Source of the DNA: DASXZH01 sp036502005
GTDB lineage: Bacteria; Armatimonadota; Fimbriimonadia; Fimbriimonadales; Fimbriimonadaceae
NCBI GenBank assembly: GCA_036502005.1
Contig: DASXZH010000082.1
Coordinates: 8,266 to 72,265 of the forward strand
Reading direction: 5' to 3'
Length of the DNA: 64,000 nt
The notes beneath the pieces are model-generated. The model searched no databases, had not been told where the DNA came from, and saw only the letters and a list, made by a program, of their open reading frames with translations. The first letter of the stretch is position 1; every line of letters begins with the position of its first letter. Below are positions 8,783 through 17,101 of this stretch, in pieces. Position numbers and translations under genes: made by a program.

Positions 8783-8900
8783 TGCAGACTCCCAGGTCCA
8801 AAGGACCGAAGCAAGATAGCCCAGTCAAAGCGGCTCCGGTCGCGCAGGGCTGGGCTGATTGCGCACAAAATTATAAGGTCTGAAGGACCGGGATGACACT
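8783..8900. repeat. RAYT-associated style repeat (GCGGCTCCGG family)
   Basis: Contains AGCCCAG, GCGGCTCCGG, GCGCAG, CTGGG and a final GTCTGAAGGACCGGGATG. The same order of blocks is seen at 36860-36975 beside the Y1 transposase gene, so this is a distant copy of that family. Confidence 0.7.
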
Positions 8901-8913
8901 AGACTGTGCACCA

Positions 8914-9304
8914 CTAGCTCGACTTACGGAAAACACAGTTGATATATTTAATGGTCTCCATCGTTTTGCCATCAGGCGAAAGCTGTAATACGATTGGTTC
9001 GAGCTTAAACGCCGTCATGTCGCGGCCCTTGAACTTATTGGGAGAAAGCGTAATTTCATTCGACGCCTGGCTCCACGTTCCCTCCCTCGGTCGGGTTGGG
9101 ATAGCCTGCAAAAGTCTTGTCTACACGCAAATCCAAAGTAAGCGGCAAACCGTCAACTTTCCATTTGCCAATAACGGATGATCCGGGTATCGTGCTCGCC
9201 CCTCCGGACTTGCATCCACAGCAAAGAGCAAGAACAACGAAAACCAGCAACCAAACCGAACTTGTTGCGCTCACTGCATTATGGAGGCGACTCAGAAAGC
9301 GCAT
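8914..9304 (-). pseudogene. Small lipoprotein-like gene split by a +1 frameshift
   Basis: From ATG at 9304 the frame reads MRFLSRLH, a hydrophobic stretch (VWLLVFVVLALCCGC, a lipobox-like end), then VIGKWKVDGLPLTLDLRVDKTFAGYPNPTEG in pieces, and stops at about 9056. The continuation is one base out of frame: GTWSQASNEITLSP and LSPDGKTMETIKYINCVF, down to TAG at 8914. Joined, this is the common secreted pattern 'IxGkWxv...l...DkTF....GTWs...n.itL'. The shift falls near 9085 in a purine run (GAGGGAGGGAA). The start overlaps the end of the pseudopilin gene. It may be real decay or an assembly indel. Confidence 0.7.
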
Positions 9305-10199
9305 GATTTTTTTTTCAGTGCAAGTTTTTGTGGGACGTAGTAGAAATTCTGGCCAGCAGTGCCCCATGTTTGGCCAGGCGGAAATACCGCGCCAATATTA
9401 ACTGCTGCCAAATCTGAAGGTTGAGGGAACGCGGTTGATGAATTTGTTTCTTGGTTGAAGACGCCCTGGGAAATGGGGACAACCACCATGGAACGGGAAT
9501 GACCATCAAACCATGCAATGTTGGCCTGCCCGGAATGGCGTCCTTGAAGGCCGATGATCCCGTCTCCGCCGTCGCCGGGTGCCGTGAATACATCATAGGG
9601 AATGAGATTGGTTTGCCCGATCAAGTCCGCGCAGTCCCAAGCAGAACCGTCTCTGCTGGATCGCTAAAGGTTGTAAGACCCACCGGAGCTCCGGATCCAT
9701 TTGGATAAACGGCATCAGCTTCGTTCAGGCCAAGGCCGAGCGACCGGTTGTCGCTGTATCCTCCAGGGTAGTAGATGTTGACCATCTGCGACGTAGGCTT
9801 CGGGTTCGGAGGGGCCATTGGGCAACCAAACACTTGGCCGTTCTTAATATAGGGCTGAAGCAACCCTCCCGAATAGTCGATGTTCACAGATTGGGCGACC
9901 AAATCGAATTTGGCTGAATAGTCCCAGTAGAAAACAGTATAAAGGTCATTAGGGTCAGTTGGGTCACGTTGCGGATATTCCAGAAGGCAACCAGAGTCGT
10001 CGTAATCGCCAGCGTACATCATGTACCCTAGGCCCAACTGCTTAGTATTCGACATGCAGGCGGCTTTTTTCGCGGCAGCTTTTGCTTTAGCAAAAACTGG
10101 AAACAGAATTCCAGCCAGGATCGCGATGATAGCGATCACGACGAGCATTTCGATGAGCGTGAAGCCGGCGTAATTCCCCGTTTTTCTCGTTTTTGTCAT
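9292..10199 (-). pseudogene. H-X9-DG type pseudopilin (DUF1559-like), split by a frameshift
   Basis: The N-terminus is a classic type IV pilin/type II secretion pseudopilin signal: GFTLIEMLVVIAIIAILAGI, with cleavage expected after G and the conserved E at mature position 5. The first frame runs to TGA at 9621. Its continuation in the neighbouring frame (DLIGQTNLIPYDVFTAPGDG) carries HSGQANIAWFDG, the H-X9-DG motif of the large DUF1559 families in Planctomycetes and Armatimonadota. One base change near 9620-9630 joins them into about 300 residues. There is a nine-A run at the very end (9306-9314 on the plus strand as T). It is cotranscribed with the lipoprotein fragment, which is also frameshifted. 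Confidence 0.8.
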
Positions 10200-10356
10200 G
10201 GCCGTCCGGAGTCTCGCATTATAAGGGCCAAATCGCGTTGTCCATAGCCATTATAAGCCACCTTCAGGCGGCCTAGGCAAGATCGTTGAAGGTCGAAGGT
10301 CCGACCTGTCGGATTTATTCACTGGTCGTCCTCGTTCGCAGCTTTGCCAAGATCGG

Positions 10357-10415
10357 CGGAAGCAAGCTTCCTCGTTTTTAGCAGGAGCAAGCTCCCGCAC
10401 TCCATAGCTCCGCCC
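10357..10415. repeat. AGCTTGCT palindromic repeat, reverse copy
   Basis: Reverse complement of the element at 8622-8680 (GCAGGAGCAAGCTCCCGCAC, then TCCATAGCTCCGC). The two copies bracket the pseudopilin/lipoprotein pair in inverted orientation. The rest of 10200-10492 shows no gene. Confidence 0.8.
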
Positions 10416-10492
10416 GCGCTGCGTTTTGGAAGAAATCGCAAATGCCTTTAAGATCGAAGTCGGTTATAAGCGCTAGCCCGTAGAATAGGGAT

Positions 10493-11965
10493 ATGTCCCG
10501 AAAGCAGGGCTACAGCATTTTTGGAGTTGAAACCGAATTCGGAACCCTGGTTTCCGATGACACCCTTGGCTCGCCCGAGGGCGTGGTCGAGCTTTTAAAG
10601 GACTACCTTTTTTACGACCTCAGACTCGGCGCCATAGATATGCACGCCCGAGACGACGTTTTCGAGCCCGCCCAATGCGGCGGGTTCCTGCTGAACGGGG
10701 CCAGACTGTATATCGATGCAGTCGGCTCCCACCTGGAGTATGCAACCGCTGAATGCAGCCTGCTAAAAGACCTCGTCGCCAACGACCGGGCCGGGCAGCG
10801 CCAGATCGTAAGGGCGATTAAAGAGCTTGAGATCGAGGACGCGGTTGATATCTACAACAACAGCGTTGACCATTTTGGCGGACACACCTTCGGCTGCCAC
10901 GAGAACTATCTCATTAAAGCCGATGATGATTTTCTAAACCACTCGGTTCACCTGTTCTATCCGTTCCTCGTCACCCGCCAGATTTTTGCCGGCGTGGGAC
11001 GCGTGGGCGGCCACATCCTCACCAGCGGCGCCATTCGGCCAACATACCAAGAGGTGATGGATAACCCAGTCGATTATATCTGGGTCAGCCACGTTTACGG
11101 CGTCACGCCAGACCCGCGAGTGGATTTCCAGCTTAGCCAGCGTGCGGACCATATTATAAAAACAGTGGCAAGCCGGGTGCGCTTCAACCGCGCCCTTATC
11201 AACCCAAAATGGGAGCATTTTTATAGCCACGAAGGCATGACCCGTCTCCATCTTTTGTTCGGCGAATCCAACCAGAATGAATACGCCTGTGCCTTGAAAG
11301 TTGGCACAACGTCGTTGGTCTTACGGCTCTTGGAAGACCGTCTGGTTGACGAATCCCTTACCCTGGCGCAACCGCTGATCGCACTGCGAGAAGTAAGCCG
11401 AGACCAAGAATATAAGTGGAACGTGACCATGATTAGCGGCCATACGATGAGCGCCATCGATCTTCAGCGGAAGTATCTCGCCATCGCCCAGGTTTACCGC
11501 GGCGAGAACGAGCAGACTAACTGGATTCTGGACGAATGGGAATCCGTATTAGACGGCCTCGAAAAAGACCCGATGGCGATGGCGGACCGCATCGACTGGG
11601 TTGCTAAACGCCAAATCTGCGAGCAATACATTGTCGAAGAGGGCCTCACTTGGCAAGATGATGCATTGCAGTCGGTGGATTTGGAATATCACAACATCGA
11701 CCCCGAAAAGAGCCTTTTCCATGCCTTCCAGCAGATGGGCAAAACCAAGCGATATCTGGATGAGCTCGACATCATCGATGCGATGACGGAACCTCCGAAC
11801 ACCACCCGCGCGAAGGGCCGATCAGAGCTTGTGAAGAGCATCTTGAACCGCAGCAGCTCCAAGTTTTATTTGGTCGACTGGAACGGCGTCGCCCTCGATC
11901 GGCACAACTACATCGAAATGCCCGACCCATTCGACACTTATGAAGGGATCAGCAATAGGAAATAG
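10493..11965 (+). CDS. PafA/Dop family enzyme (Pup ligase or Pup deamidase)
   Basis: The 490-residue protein belongs to the glutamine-synthetase-like PafA/Dop family, which attaches the small protein Pup to lysines (PafA) or deamidates/removes it (Dop). Visible motifs are FGVETEFG (E13 and E15, ATP/Mg2+ binding), NGARLYIDAVGSHLEYATAE with D75 at the catalytic aspartate position, FGCHENYL, FLVTRQIFAGVGRVG, FQLSQRADHI, LKVGTTSLVL, ALREVSRD and PPNTTRAKGRSEL. The YATAEC and IDWVAKR segments look like PafA, while the GVGRVG...FQLSQRADHI and DPMAMAD segments look like Dop, so I leave the name open. No Pup gene (small, ending GGQ/GGE), second paralog or proteasome subunit is visible nearby. The start is ATG at 10493. 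Confidence 0.92.
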   Translation: MSRKQGYSIFGVETEFGTLVSDDTLGSPEGVVELLKDYLFYDLRLGAIDMHARDDVFEPAQCGGFLLNGARLYIDAVGSHLEYATAECSLLKDLVANDRAGQRQIVRAIKELEIEDAVDIYNNSVDHFGGHTFGCHENYLIKADDDFLNHSVHLFYPFLVTRQIFAGVGRVGGHILTSGAIRPTYQEVMDNPVDYIWVSHVYGVTPDPRVDFQLSQRADHIIKTVASRVRFNRALINPKWEHFYSHEGMTRLHLLFGESNQNEYACALKVGTTSLVLRLLEDRLVDESLTLAQPLIALREVSRDQEYKWNVTMISGHTMSAIDLQRKYLAIAQVYRGENEQTNWILDEWESVLDGLEKDPMAMADRIDWVAKRQICEQYIVEEGLTWQDDALQSVDLEYHNIDPEKSLFHAFQQMGKTKRYLDELDIIDAMTEPPNTTRAKGRSELVKSILNRSSSKFYLVDWNGVALDRHNYIEMPDPFDTYEGISNRK

Positions 11966-12044
11966 GGGCCATGGAGTGCTCAGTGCTTGAGTATTAAGTC
12001 CTGAGCTCAGAGTCCTAGGCAAGACTCGACACTCAACACTTGAA

Positions 12045-14672
12045 CTATGGATCAACAACCATCGTAGTCTCCGTGCTGGTCGTGCCCGTCTTGGCCGTAA
12101 CCACAACCGTTGTTGATGCCGTGACCTTACTGGTCGTCACCGTAGCATTGGCAGCCGTTGCGCCGGCAGGAACCGTGATTGTAGTTGGAACCTTCGCAGC
12201 CGCGTTGTTGCTGGCAACCGTCACCACCAACCCACCGGTCGGGGCCTTGCCATTCAGATACACGGCCACTTTTGTGCTGACGCCGCCAACAACTGGCGAA
12301 GGCGCGACTCTCACTAACGAAACAGTGGGCGGAATCACGCTAACAATAGTGTTCTCTACCGAAGCTCCTAGCGTCGCCGTAAGCATAACTTTCGTGACAA
12401 CCTTTACAGGGGTCGTGGTAAGCGCGAAAGAAACACTCGACTTACCAGCGGGCACAGTCACTGAAGAAGGAACCGTAAATCCAGCCGTATTGCTTGCAAG
12501 TTGAACGACGTCTCCGCCAGTTCCGGTGACGGCCGAAAGGGTCACCGTTGCTGTAGCAGCGTTTCCACCGACGACCACACCCGCCGATGGATAAAAGCCT
12601 GTAATGGTCGCTGGGTTTAGCACCAATGTCGTTTGAACGGTTGTCGATCCTACCTTAGCTGTCACCAAAACCGTTGTGGCGGCACTGACTGCGCTGGTCG
12701 TTACCGTTGCGTTAGCCGCCGTAGCTCCAGCGGGAACGCTGATCGTTGCCGGGACCTTTGCGGCCGAGTTATTGCTAACCAGGCTCACCGCTAGATTGCC
12801 CGTTGGTGCCATACCGTTAAGGTACACGGCCACCTTTGTGCTTACTCCGCCCACGATAGGCGAAGGTGCAACCCGAACCAGCGTGACAGTAGGGGAAATA
12901 ATAGCCAAAGTTGTTGTAAGGTTGGAGGAGCCCAGTGTCGCCTTTAGCGTCGCCGTTGTCCCAGAGGAAACCGCAGTGGACGTTATGGAGAAGGAAGCCA
13001 GCGTGGCACCGGCTGCCACCTTAACGCTTGCTGGGACCTGAACGCCTGGCTTGTTGCTCGTTAAGGTCACCACGTCGCCGATTGGGCCGGCAGCCGATGC
13101 AAGCTTGACATAGCCAAGGATGGTATTTCCTCCAACCGCTGTTCCCGCTGCCGGATAGAACTGGCTTATCGGAGGAGTTGGCTGCGGGTTTAAAACCACA
13201 GTGGTGGTCGTCGAAGATGAACCTAGGGTCGCCGTCAGATTAACTGTAGTAGGCTTGCCCACCGCGTTGGATGCCAGCGAGAAAATCCCGTACATCAAGC
13301 CCTGGGGGATGGTCATCGTAGTGGAAGGGATTGCGCTGGTGAAATCACTCGTGATCGTTACTTTTGCGTTGGCGGGGGCCGGATAATCGAGCGTCACCGT
13401 TGTTTGCTGCGCTTTGCCGCCCTCAAACGTGGTCAGGGCAGGATTGAGACTTGTAACAGCGGAGTTTATTTTAACAAGGTAGGCCTCGTTACTCACGCCG
13501 TTGTTCCCCGTAGCCAACAGCACAGATCCATCCGCGGACATGCTCTGAGGTGGAACATTATAAAGGGTCACATTAGAAGCGGCACCCTTGGCAAGGAGAA
13601 ATTGGTATAAGTCGAGGAGATTGCCTCCAAATGCAATTTCGGTATTGCCAGGATCGAAGGAATAGAGTTCCTGGTTTCCATTGCCATCGTCGCTAACATT
13701 TGGTGTCACCGCATAGCCTGCTAGGATGGCTCCATCGACAGTGCAAGAATGAACTTCAAAGTTTGTAAAGGCCCCGATTAGACTGCTCCCGCTTGAACCA
13801 TGCGACACAGGCCAAAATCCGTCTGTCTCTTCGTCAATAACGACGGTGTCTGGTCCACCGCCCCCAGTCTGAAATGTTTCCTGATAGACATCGAACGAAC
13901 CCCCATACTGAGTGCTGCCGTCGGCGGTCAAACAAAAGAGGTCTTCAAAGCCGGAAGCAAGCTGGTTGGGATTGTAAGGCGTTAAGATTGAAGGGTTGCC
14001 GGCTTGTCCGGAGTTATTAACACTAAACAAAGCTGGGTTTTGATTTACCGTGTACGGCGTGCCTTTAACTAGGAGGTAGTTCCCCGTGAGGTCACAAGCG
14101 ATTGTTGAACCGTCGTCGCTAATGGAGTTCAGAACCGTGCTTGTCGTAGTACCGGGCAGAGCCGAGACGCCGGCCGCGGTCCAAATAACAGGTTTGCCAT
14201 CGCAATAGCCGGCAATGGTTGAACCGTCTGCGCTAATCAATGTAGCCGTGCCTGTTGTGGTACCGGTTAGCAGGCTCAGCGAATACAGCGTGCCTCCAGA
14301 GGCACTCGTGCCCCAATACACCGGCAGGTTATTGTTTTGGCCGACAATAATAACTCCGTTCGAGGTTGCGCCATTTGCCGTTGAACCTGAGTTTGCACCC
14401 GGTAAATCGACTACTTTGCCGTTTGTCCAAAAGGCCGCTACGTTCCTAGAAGTATCTATTCCTGCTACATAAAGACCATTCCGGGAAAGTGCATTGGCCT
14501 GAAAGCTTGTCCCTAGACCGGTTAGGCTCGCCGTCTGGGAGTAAGACAAGCCCGCACAGGTTAGTAAGAGGAGCGCCACAGCGCTCCTGAATATTGACGA
14601 AACCCGACGATGCCTTGGGCAAAATTGGGTTCGTTGACAGGTGCCTTCTATCAAATCGATGCCTCCGAACAA
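12045..14672 (-). CDS. Large secreted protein: HAF-type repeats followed by Ig-like beta-sandwich repeats
   Basis: An N-terminal signal sequence (RSAVALLLLTCAGLSYSQ) leads into about 400 residues with repeats of the type LISADGSTIAGYCDGKPVIW and SISDDGSTIACDL, the HAF/beta-propeller style of autotransporter-like proteins. The C-terminal half is about five Ser/Thr/Val-rich modules of 90-100 residues, marked by VGGxxxxxxVxL, VxxxSNxxxxxVPxxxxVPAGA and VTAxxGxxxxxTxxV. Two modules beginning VRVAPSPIVGGVSTKVAVYL and VRVAPSPVVGGVSTKVAVYL are nearly identical, showing recent duplication about 570 bases apart. No sorting signal or membrane anchor is seen at the C-terminus. The start is unsure: TTG at 14672 gives the longest frame, and a later TTG near 14657 would shorten the n-region. 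Probably an extracellular adhesin or matrix protein. Confidence 0.8.
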   Translation of the reverse strand: MFGGIDLIEGTCQRTQFCPRHRRVSSIFRSAVALLLLTCAGLSYSQTASLTGLGTSFQANALSRNGLYVAGIDTSRNVAAFWTNGKVVDLPGANSGSTANGATSNGVIIVGQNNNLPVYWGTSASGGTLYSLSLLTGTTTGTATLISADGSTIAGYCDGKPVIWTAAGVSALPGTTTSTVLNSISDDGSTIACDLTGNYLLVKGTPYTVNQNPALFSVNNSGQAGNPSILTPYNPNQLASGFEDLFCLTADGSTQYGGSFDVYQETFQTGGGGPDTVVIDEETDGFWPVSHGSSGSSLIGAFTNFEVHSCTVDGAILAGYAVTPNVSDDGNGNQELYSFDPGNTEIAFGGNLLDLYQFLLAKGAASNVTLYNVPPQSMSADGSVLLATGNNGVSNEAYLVKINSAVTSLNPALTTFEGGKAQQTTVTLDYPAPANAKVTITSDFTSAIPSTTMTIPQGLMYGIFSLASNAVGKPTTVNLTATLGSSSTTTTVVLNPQPTPPISQFYPAAGTAVGGNTILGYVKLASAAGPIGDVVTLTSNKPGVQVPASVKVAAGATLASFSITSTAVSSGTTATLKATLGSSNLTTTLAIISPTVTLVRVAPSPIVGGVSTKVAVYLNGMAPTGNLAVSLVSNNSAAKVPATISVPAGATAANATVTTSAVSAATTVLVTAKVGSTTVQTTLVLNPATITGFYPSAGVVVGGNAATATVTLSAVTGTGGDVVQLASNTAGFTVPSSVTVPAGKSSVSFALTTTPVKVVTKVMLTATLGASVENTIVSVIPPTVSLVRVAPSPVVGGVSTKVAVYLNGKAPTGGLVVTVASNNAAAKVPTTITVPAGATAANATVTTSKVTASTTVVVTAKTGTTSTETTMVVDP

Positions 14673-14799
14673 ATCGCTTTGCCAGAAGCAAGGCCACTCA
14701 GGAACCTTGAAAATTGCGCAGGAGCGACCTTAGTAGATTTTACAACAGTCCTCCCAATAAACCTAATATTATGGAGTTAGAGAAAATCCTCCCCTTCGG

Positions 14800-16698
14800 C
14801 TAACCCTCTGCCAGAACTCTCAGCAATTCGGAAACGCTCCAGGCCTGCCAAGGGCAGCCGCCTGTATTACGTGGCTCATCGCCATCGTAAACCTCGGCGA
14901 TCCCCCCAAGACCGCCCTCTCGCAGCATCGCACTGAACTCCCCAAGCCATTTATCCGGGTCCGGGAAGGATCCCCGCAGCTTCTTGCACGCCGAAATGTA
15001 GGGCCCCAATAGCCACGGCCAAACTGTTCCCTGGTGATAAGCCGCATCTAGTTGCCGCAACGCCCCTTCATAGCGCCCCTGATACCCAGGCTCCGAAGGA
15101 CCAAGCGTGCGCAATCCCCGCGGGGTTACAAGTTCCTGCTCAACGCAAGATAAAGCGCGTAACGCGTGATCCCCTTTAGCCGGAGCAAACGGCAACGACA
15201 TGGCGATCACCTGGTTGGGCCGAAGGGAAGCGTCGTCAGGGTCGACGGTGTCCAAATAATGTCCGCGTTTCTCGTTCCAAAACTTGCGGTCAAAGTTGGA
15301 TTCTGCCTTCTCCGCCGCCGCTCCATATTTCTTGGCAGCCCCATCATCCAGTTTCCCGGCTAGCCATTCCATGACTCGCAGAGCGTTGATCCAGAGGCCG
15401 CTTATTTCGACCGGCTTACCGTGCCTAGGCGTAACCACCCAGTCGCCAATCTTGGCGTCCATCCAGGTCAGTTGCACGCCCTCTTCACCCTGGGTCAGCA
15501 AGCCGTCGGCGGGATCAGCCTTGATCCCATAGAAAGTTCCCTTTTGGTGCCACTCAAAGATCTTGGCAAGCACTTTGCTCATTTCGGCCGCAAAACTAGC
15601 ATCCCAATGGTCATTGAGAATCAAATATGCCGCGTTTACGTACCAAAGGGTCGCGTCCACAGTGTTATATTGGGGCTGCTCGGGAGCTTCTACAAAGCGG
15701 TTGGGGATCAAACCTTGCTTCATCTGCTTGGCAAAGTCGAGCATGATTTTCTTGGCCGAATCCACATGCCCGGTGTGCAAACAGATTCCGGGAATGGCAA
15801 TCATCGTATCCCGGCCCCAATCCGTAAACCACGGATAACCGGCGATGATCGTCGTCCGCTCTTCACTTCCAACCAAGAAATGCGCCGCCGATTGTGTAAG
15901 CGCGGAGGCCACATCGTCACGCCCACCTTGAAAAACATCAGCCTCCTCGTGAGGAAACGCGACTGGCTTCAGGTGTTCCTTCGTGCCGGCAACCAATGTT
16001 GCCGAACGGCCCGGCTTTAGCGTGTAAACCATTTCGCAAGGGCAATAAAGATCATCCCTCGGCGCTAGGCCCCGGTTGATCTCCATCTGGTGCTCGAACC
16101 GGTAATACCATCCTTCGATTGGATATCGGAACCCACCTTTACTATTGATATAGAGAGAAACGCCTTCATACCGCACCGCCGTGGTATCGCCAAAGAAGTC
16201 AACATGGCCGGGATAATCGGAAGATTCGTAAAAGTTCTCGTGGTAAGGCTTATGGCAAACGAGCGGGCGCAACCGAAGTGTAACCATCTCAGTTCCCTTG
16301 TTTTCGTATTGAACGGAAACTGCGTTCTCTCCCTCGTGGAGACCCACCGTGCGCCAAATTTCGAAAGAGTCCGACTTGTATTTCCAGCGCACAAACTTCC
16401 CCGCCGAAAACTCTTCGATGAACTTGTAGCCTTCAGGATAAATCGCACCCGGATACTGGTTTGCGCTGAGTTCGAACTCCTGCAAACCCAGTTGAACTGT
16501 GCATTCTATGCCGGCCAGCAATACCATCCGCGTGGCCGGTGGCTTTATGGCAGCAACCAAAAGTCCATGATATCGGCGGGTGTTGATCCCGCTCGCGGTG
16601 CCCATCGCGAACCCGCCCAACCCGTTCGTTAGGAGCCATTCTTTTCTTGTAGAAACTGCCAAATTCCGGCAATCATCGCCGCCAAGCACAAACTGCAT
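14800..16698 (-). CDS. Glycogen debranching enzyme (amylo-alpha-1,6-glucosidase)
   Basis: The protein hydrolyses alpha-1,6 branches in glycogen, in the cytoplasm. The N-terminal GDE_N domain starts EWLLTNGLGGFAMGTASGIN and TRRYHGLLVA. The (alpha/alpha)6 catalytic domain shows AGYPWFTDWGRDTMIAIPGI, NTVDATLWYV, GDWVVTPRHGKPVEI, NALRVMEW and HQGTVWPWLLGPYI. I choose the ATG at 16698 (MQFVLGGDD, 632 residues): it lies right before the conserved N-terminus and avoids overlap with the divergent gene at 16813. An upstream extension to 16905 is open but looks nonconserved. It is followed by a gap and then the secreted Ig-repeat gene, with no other glycogen gene near. Confidence 0.93.
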   Translation of the reverse strand: MQFVLGGDDCRNLAVSTRKEWLLTNGLGGFAMGTASGINTRRYHGLLVAAIKPPATRMVLLAGIECTVQLGLQEFELSANQYPGAIYPEGYKFIEEFSAGKFVRWKYKSDSFEIWRTVGLHEGENAVSVQYENKGTEMVTLRLRPLVCHKPYHENFYESSDYPGHVDFFGDTTAVRYEGVSLYINSKGGFRYPIEGWYYRFEHQMEINRGLAPRDDLYCPCEMVYTLKPGRSATLVAGTKEHLKPVAFPHEEADVFQGGRDDVASALTQSAAHFLVGSEERTTIIAGYPWFTDWGRDTMIAIPGICLHTGHVDSAKKIMLDFAKQMKQGLIPNRFVEAPEQPQYNTVDATLWYVNAAYLILNDHWDASFAAEMSKVLAKIFEWHQKGTFYGIKADPADGLLTQGEEGVQLTWMDAKIGDWVVTPRHGKPVEISGLWINALRVMEWLAGKLDDGAAKKYGAAAEKAESNFDRKFWNEKRGHYLDTVDPDDASLRPNQVIAMSLPFAPAKGDHALRALSCVEQELVTPRGLRTLGPSEPGYQGRYEGALRQLDAAYHQGTVWPWLLGPYISACKKLRGSFPDPDKWLGEFSAMLREGGLGGIAEVYDGDEPRNTGGCPWQAWSVSELLRVLAEG

Positions 16699-16812
16699 AA
16701 AGCTAGGATACTTCCCAGTAGAACTGTTCGTATTACCTGCTTCTTTATAGCCGCCTTCTGGAAAAAGCTTCTCGGCTGGAAACAAAGTTTTCAAAGGACC
16801 GGGTAAGGAAAA

Positions 16813-17025
16813 ATGACTATACAAGACGCAAAATCTTTCGTTGGTTCTCAAATGAAAGTGAGTTGGACATGTCGCAAGGGCGATGAGCAATCGGACGTGG
16901 TCCATGTGCTGAGTGTTGGTTTTGTGCCGTTTTACGGCCCCTGCTTAATCACCGACATCGGCGAGATCAGTCTCGATCGCGTTGTTGCATACGCATGCAT
17001 CGCGCCTCAAGCAGAAGCGGCGTAG
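16813..17025 (+). CDS. Small protein of unknown function, 70 aa
   Basis: I do not recognise it. It reads as a compact all-beta protein (QMKVSWTCRKGDEQSDVVHV, then LSVGFVPFYGPCLITDIGEI and SLDRVVAYACI). A clear AAGGA ribosome-binding site sits about six bases before the ATG. It is divergent from the debranching enzyme and ends exactly where a very long terminator hairpin begins. Those three signs, rather than homology, are why I call it a gene. Confidence 0.7.
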   Translation: MTIQDAKSFVGSQMKVSWTCRKGDEQSDVVHVLSVGFVPFYGPCLITDIGEISLDRVVAYACIAPQAEAA

Positions 17026-17101
17026 TTCCAAATAAAAAAGAAGTGAAAAACGCGCGAAGGCTGTGCCTTCGCGCGTTTTTCGCTTCTTTTTTATTTGGAA
17101 C
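17025..17101. terminator. Bidirectional intrinsic terminator, 37-bp arms
   Basis: The arms 17025-17061 and 17065-17101 pair over 37 bases with one G-U-type mismatch around a three-base loop (TGT). The core is GAAAAACGCGCGAAGGC / GCCTTCGCGCGTTTTTC, with A-rich and T-rich outer parts, so it can stop transcription on both strands. It fits exactly between the stop codons of the small gene (17025) and the convergent LptD-like gene (17102). Confidence 0.93.

Noticed and set aside
11966..12044. Pup gene after the PafA/Dop-like gene
   Set aside because: The gap is only about 80 bases and holds no frame ending GGQ or GGE; none was found upstream either.
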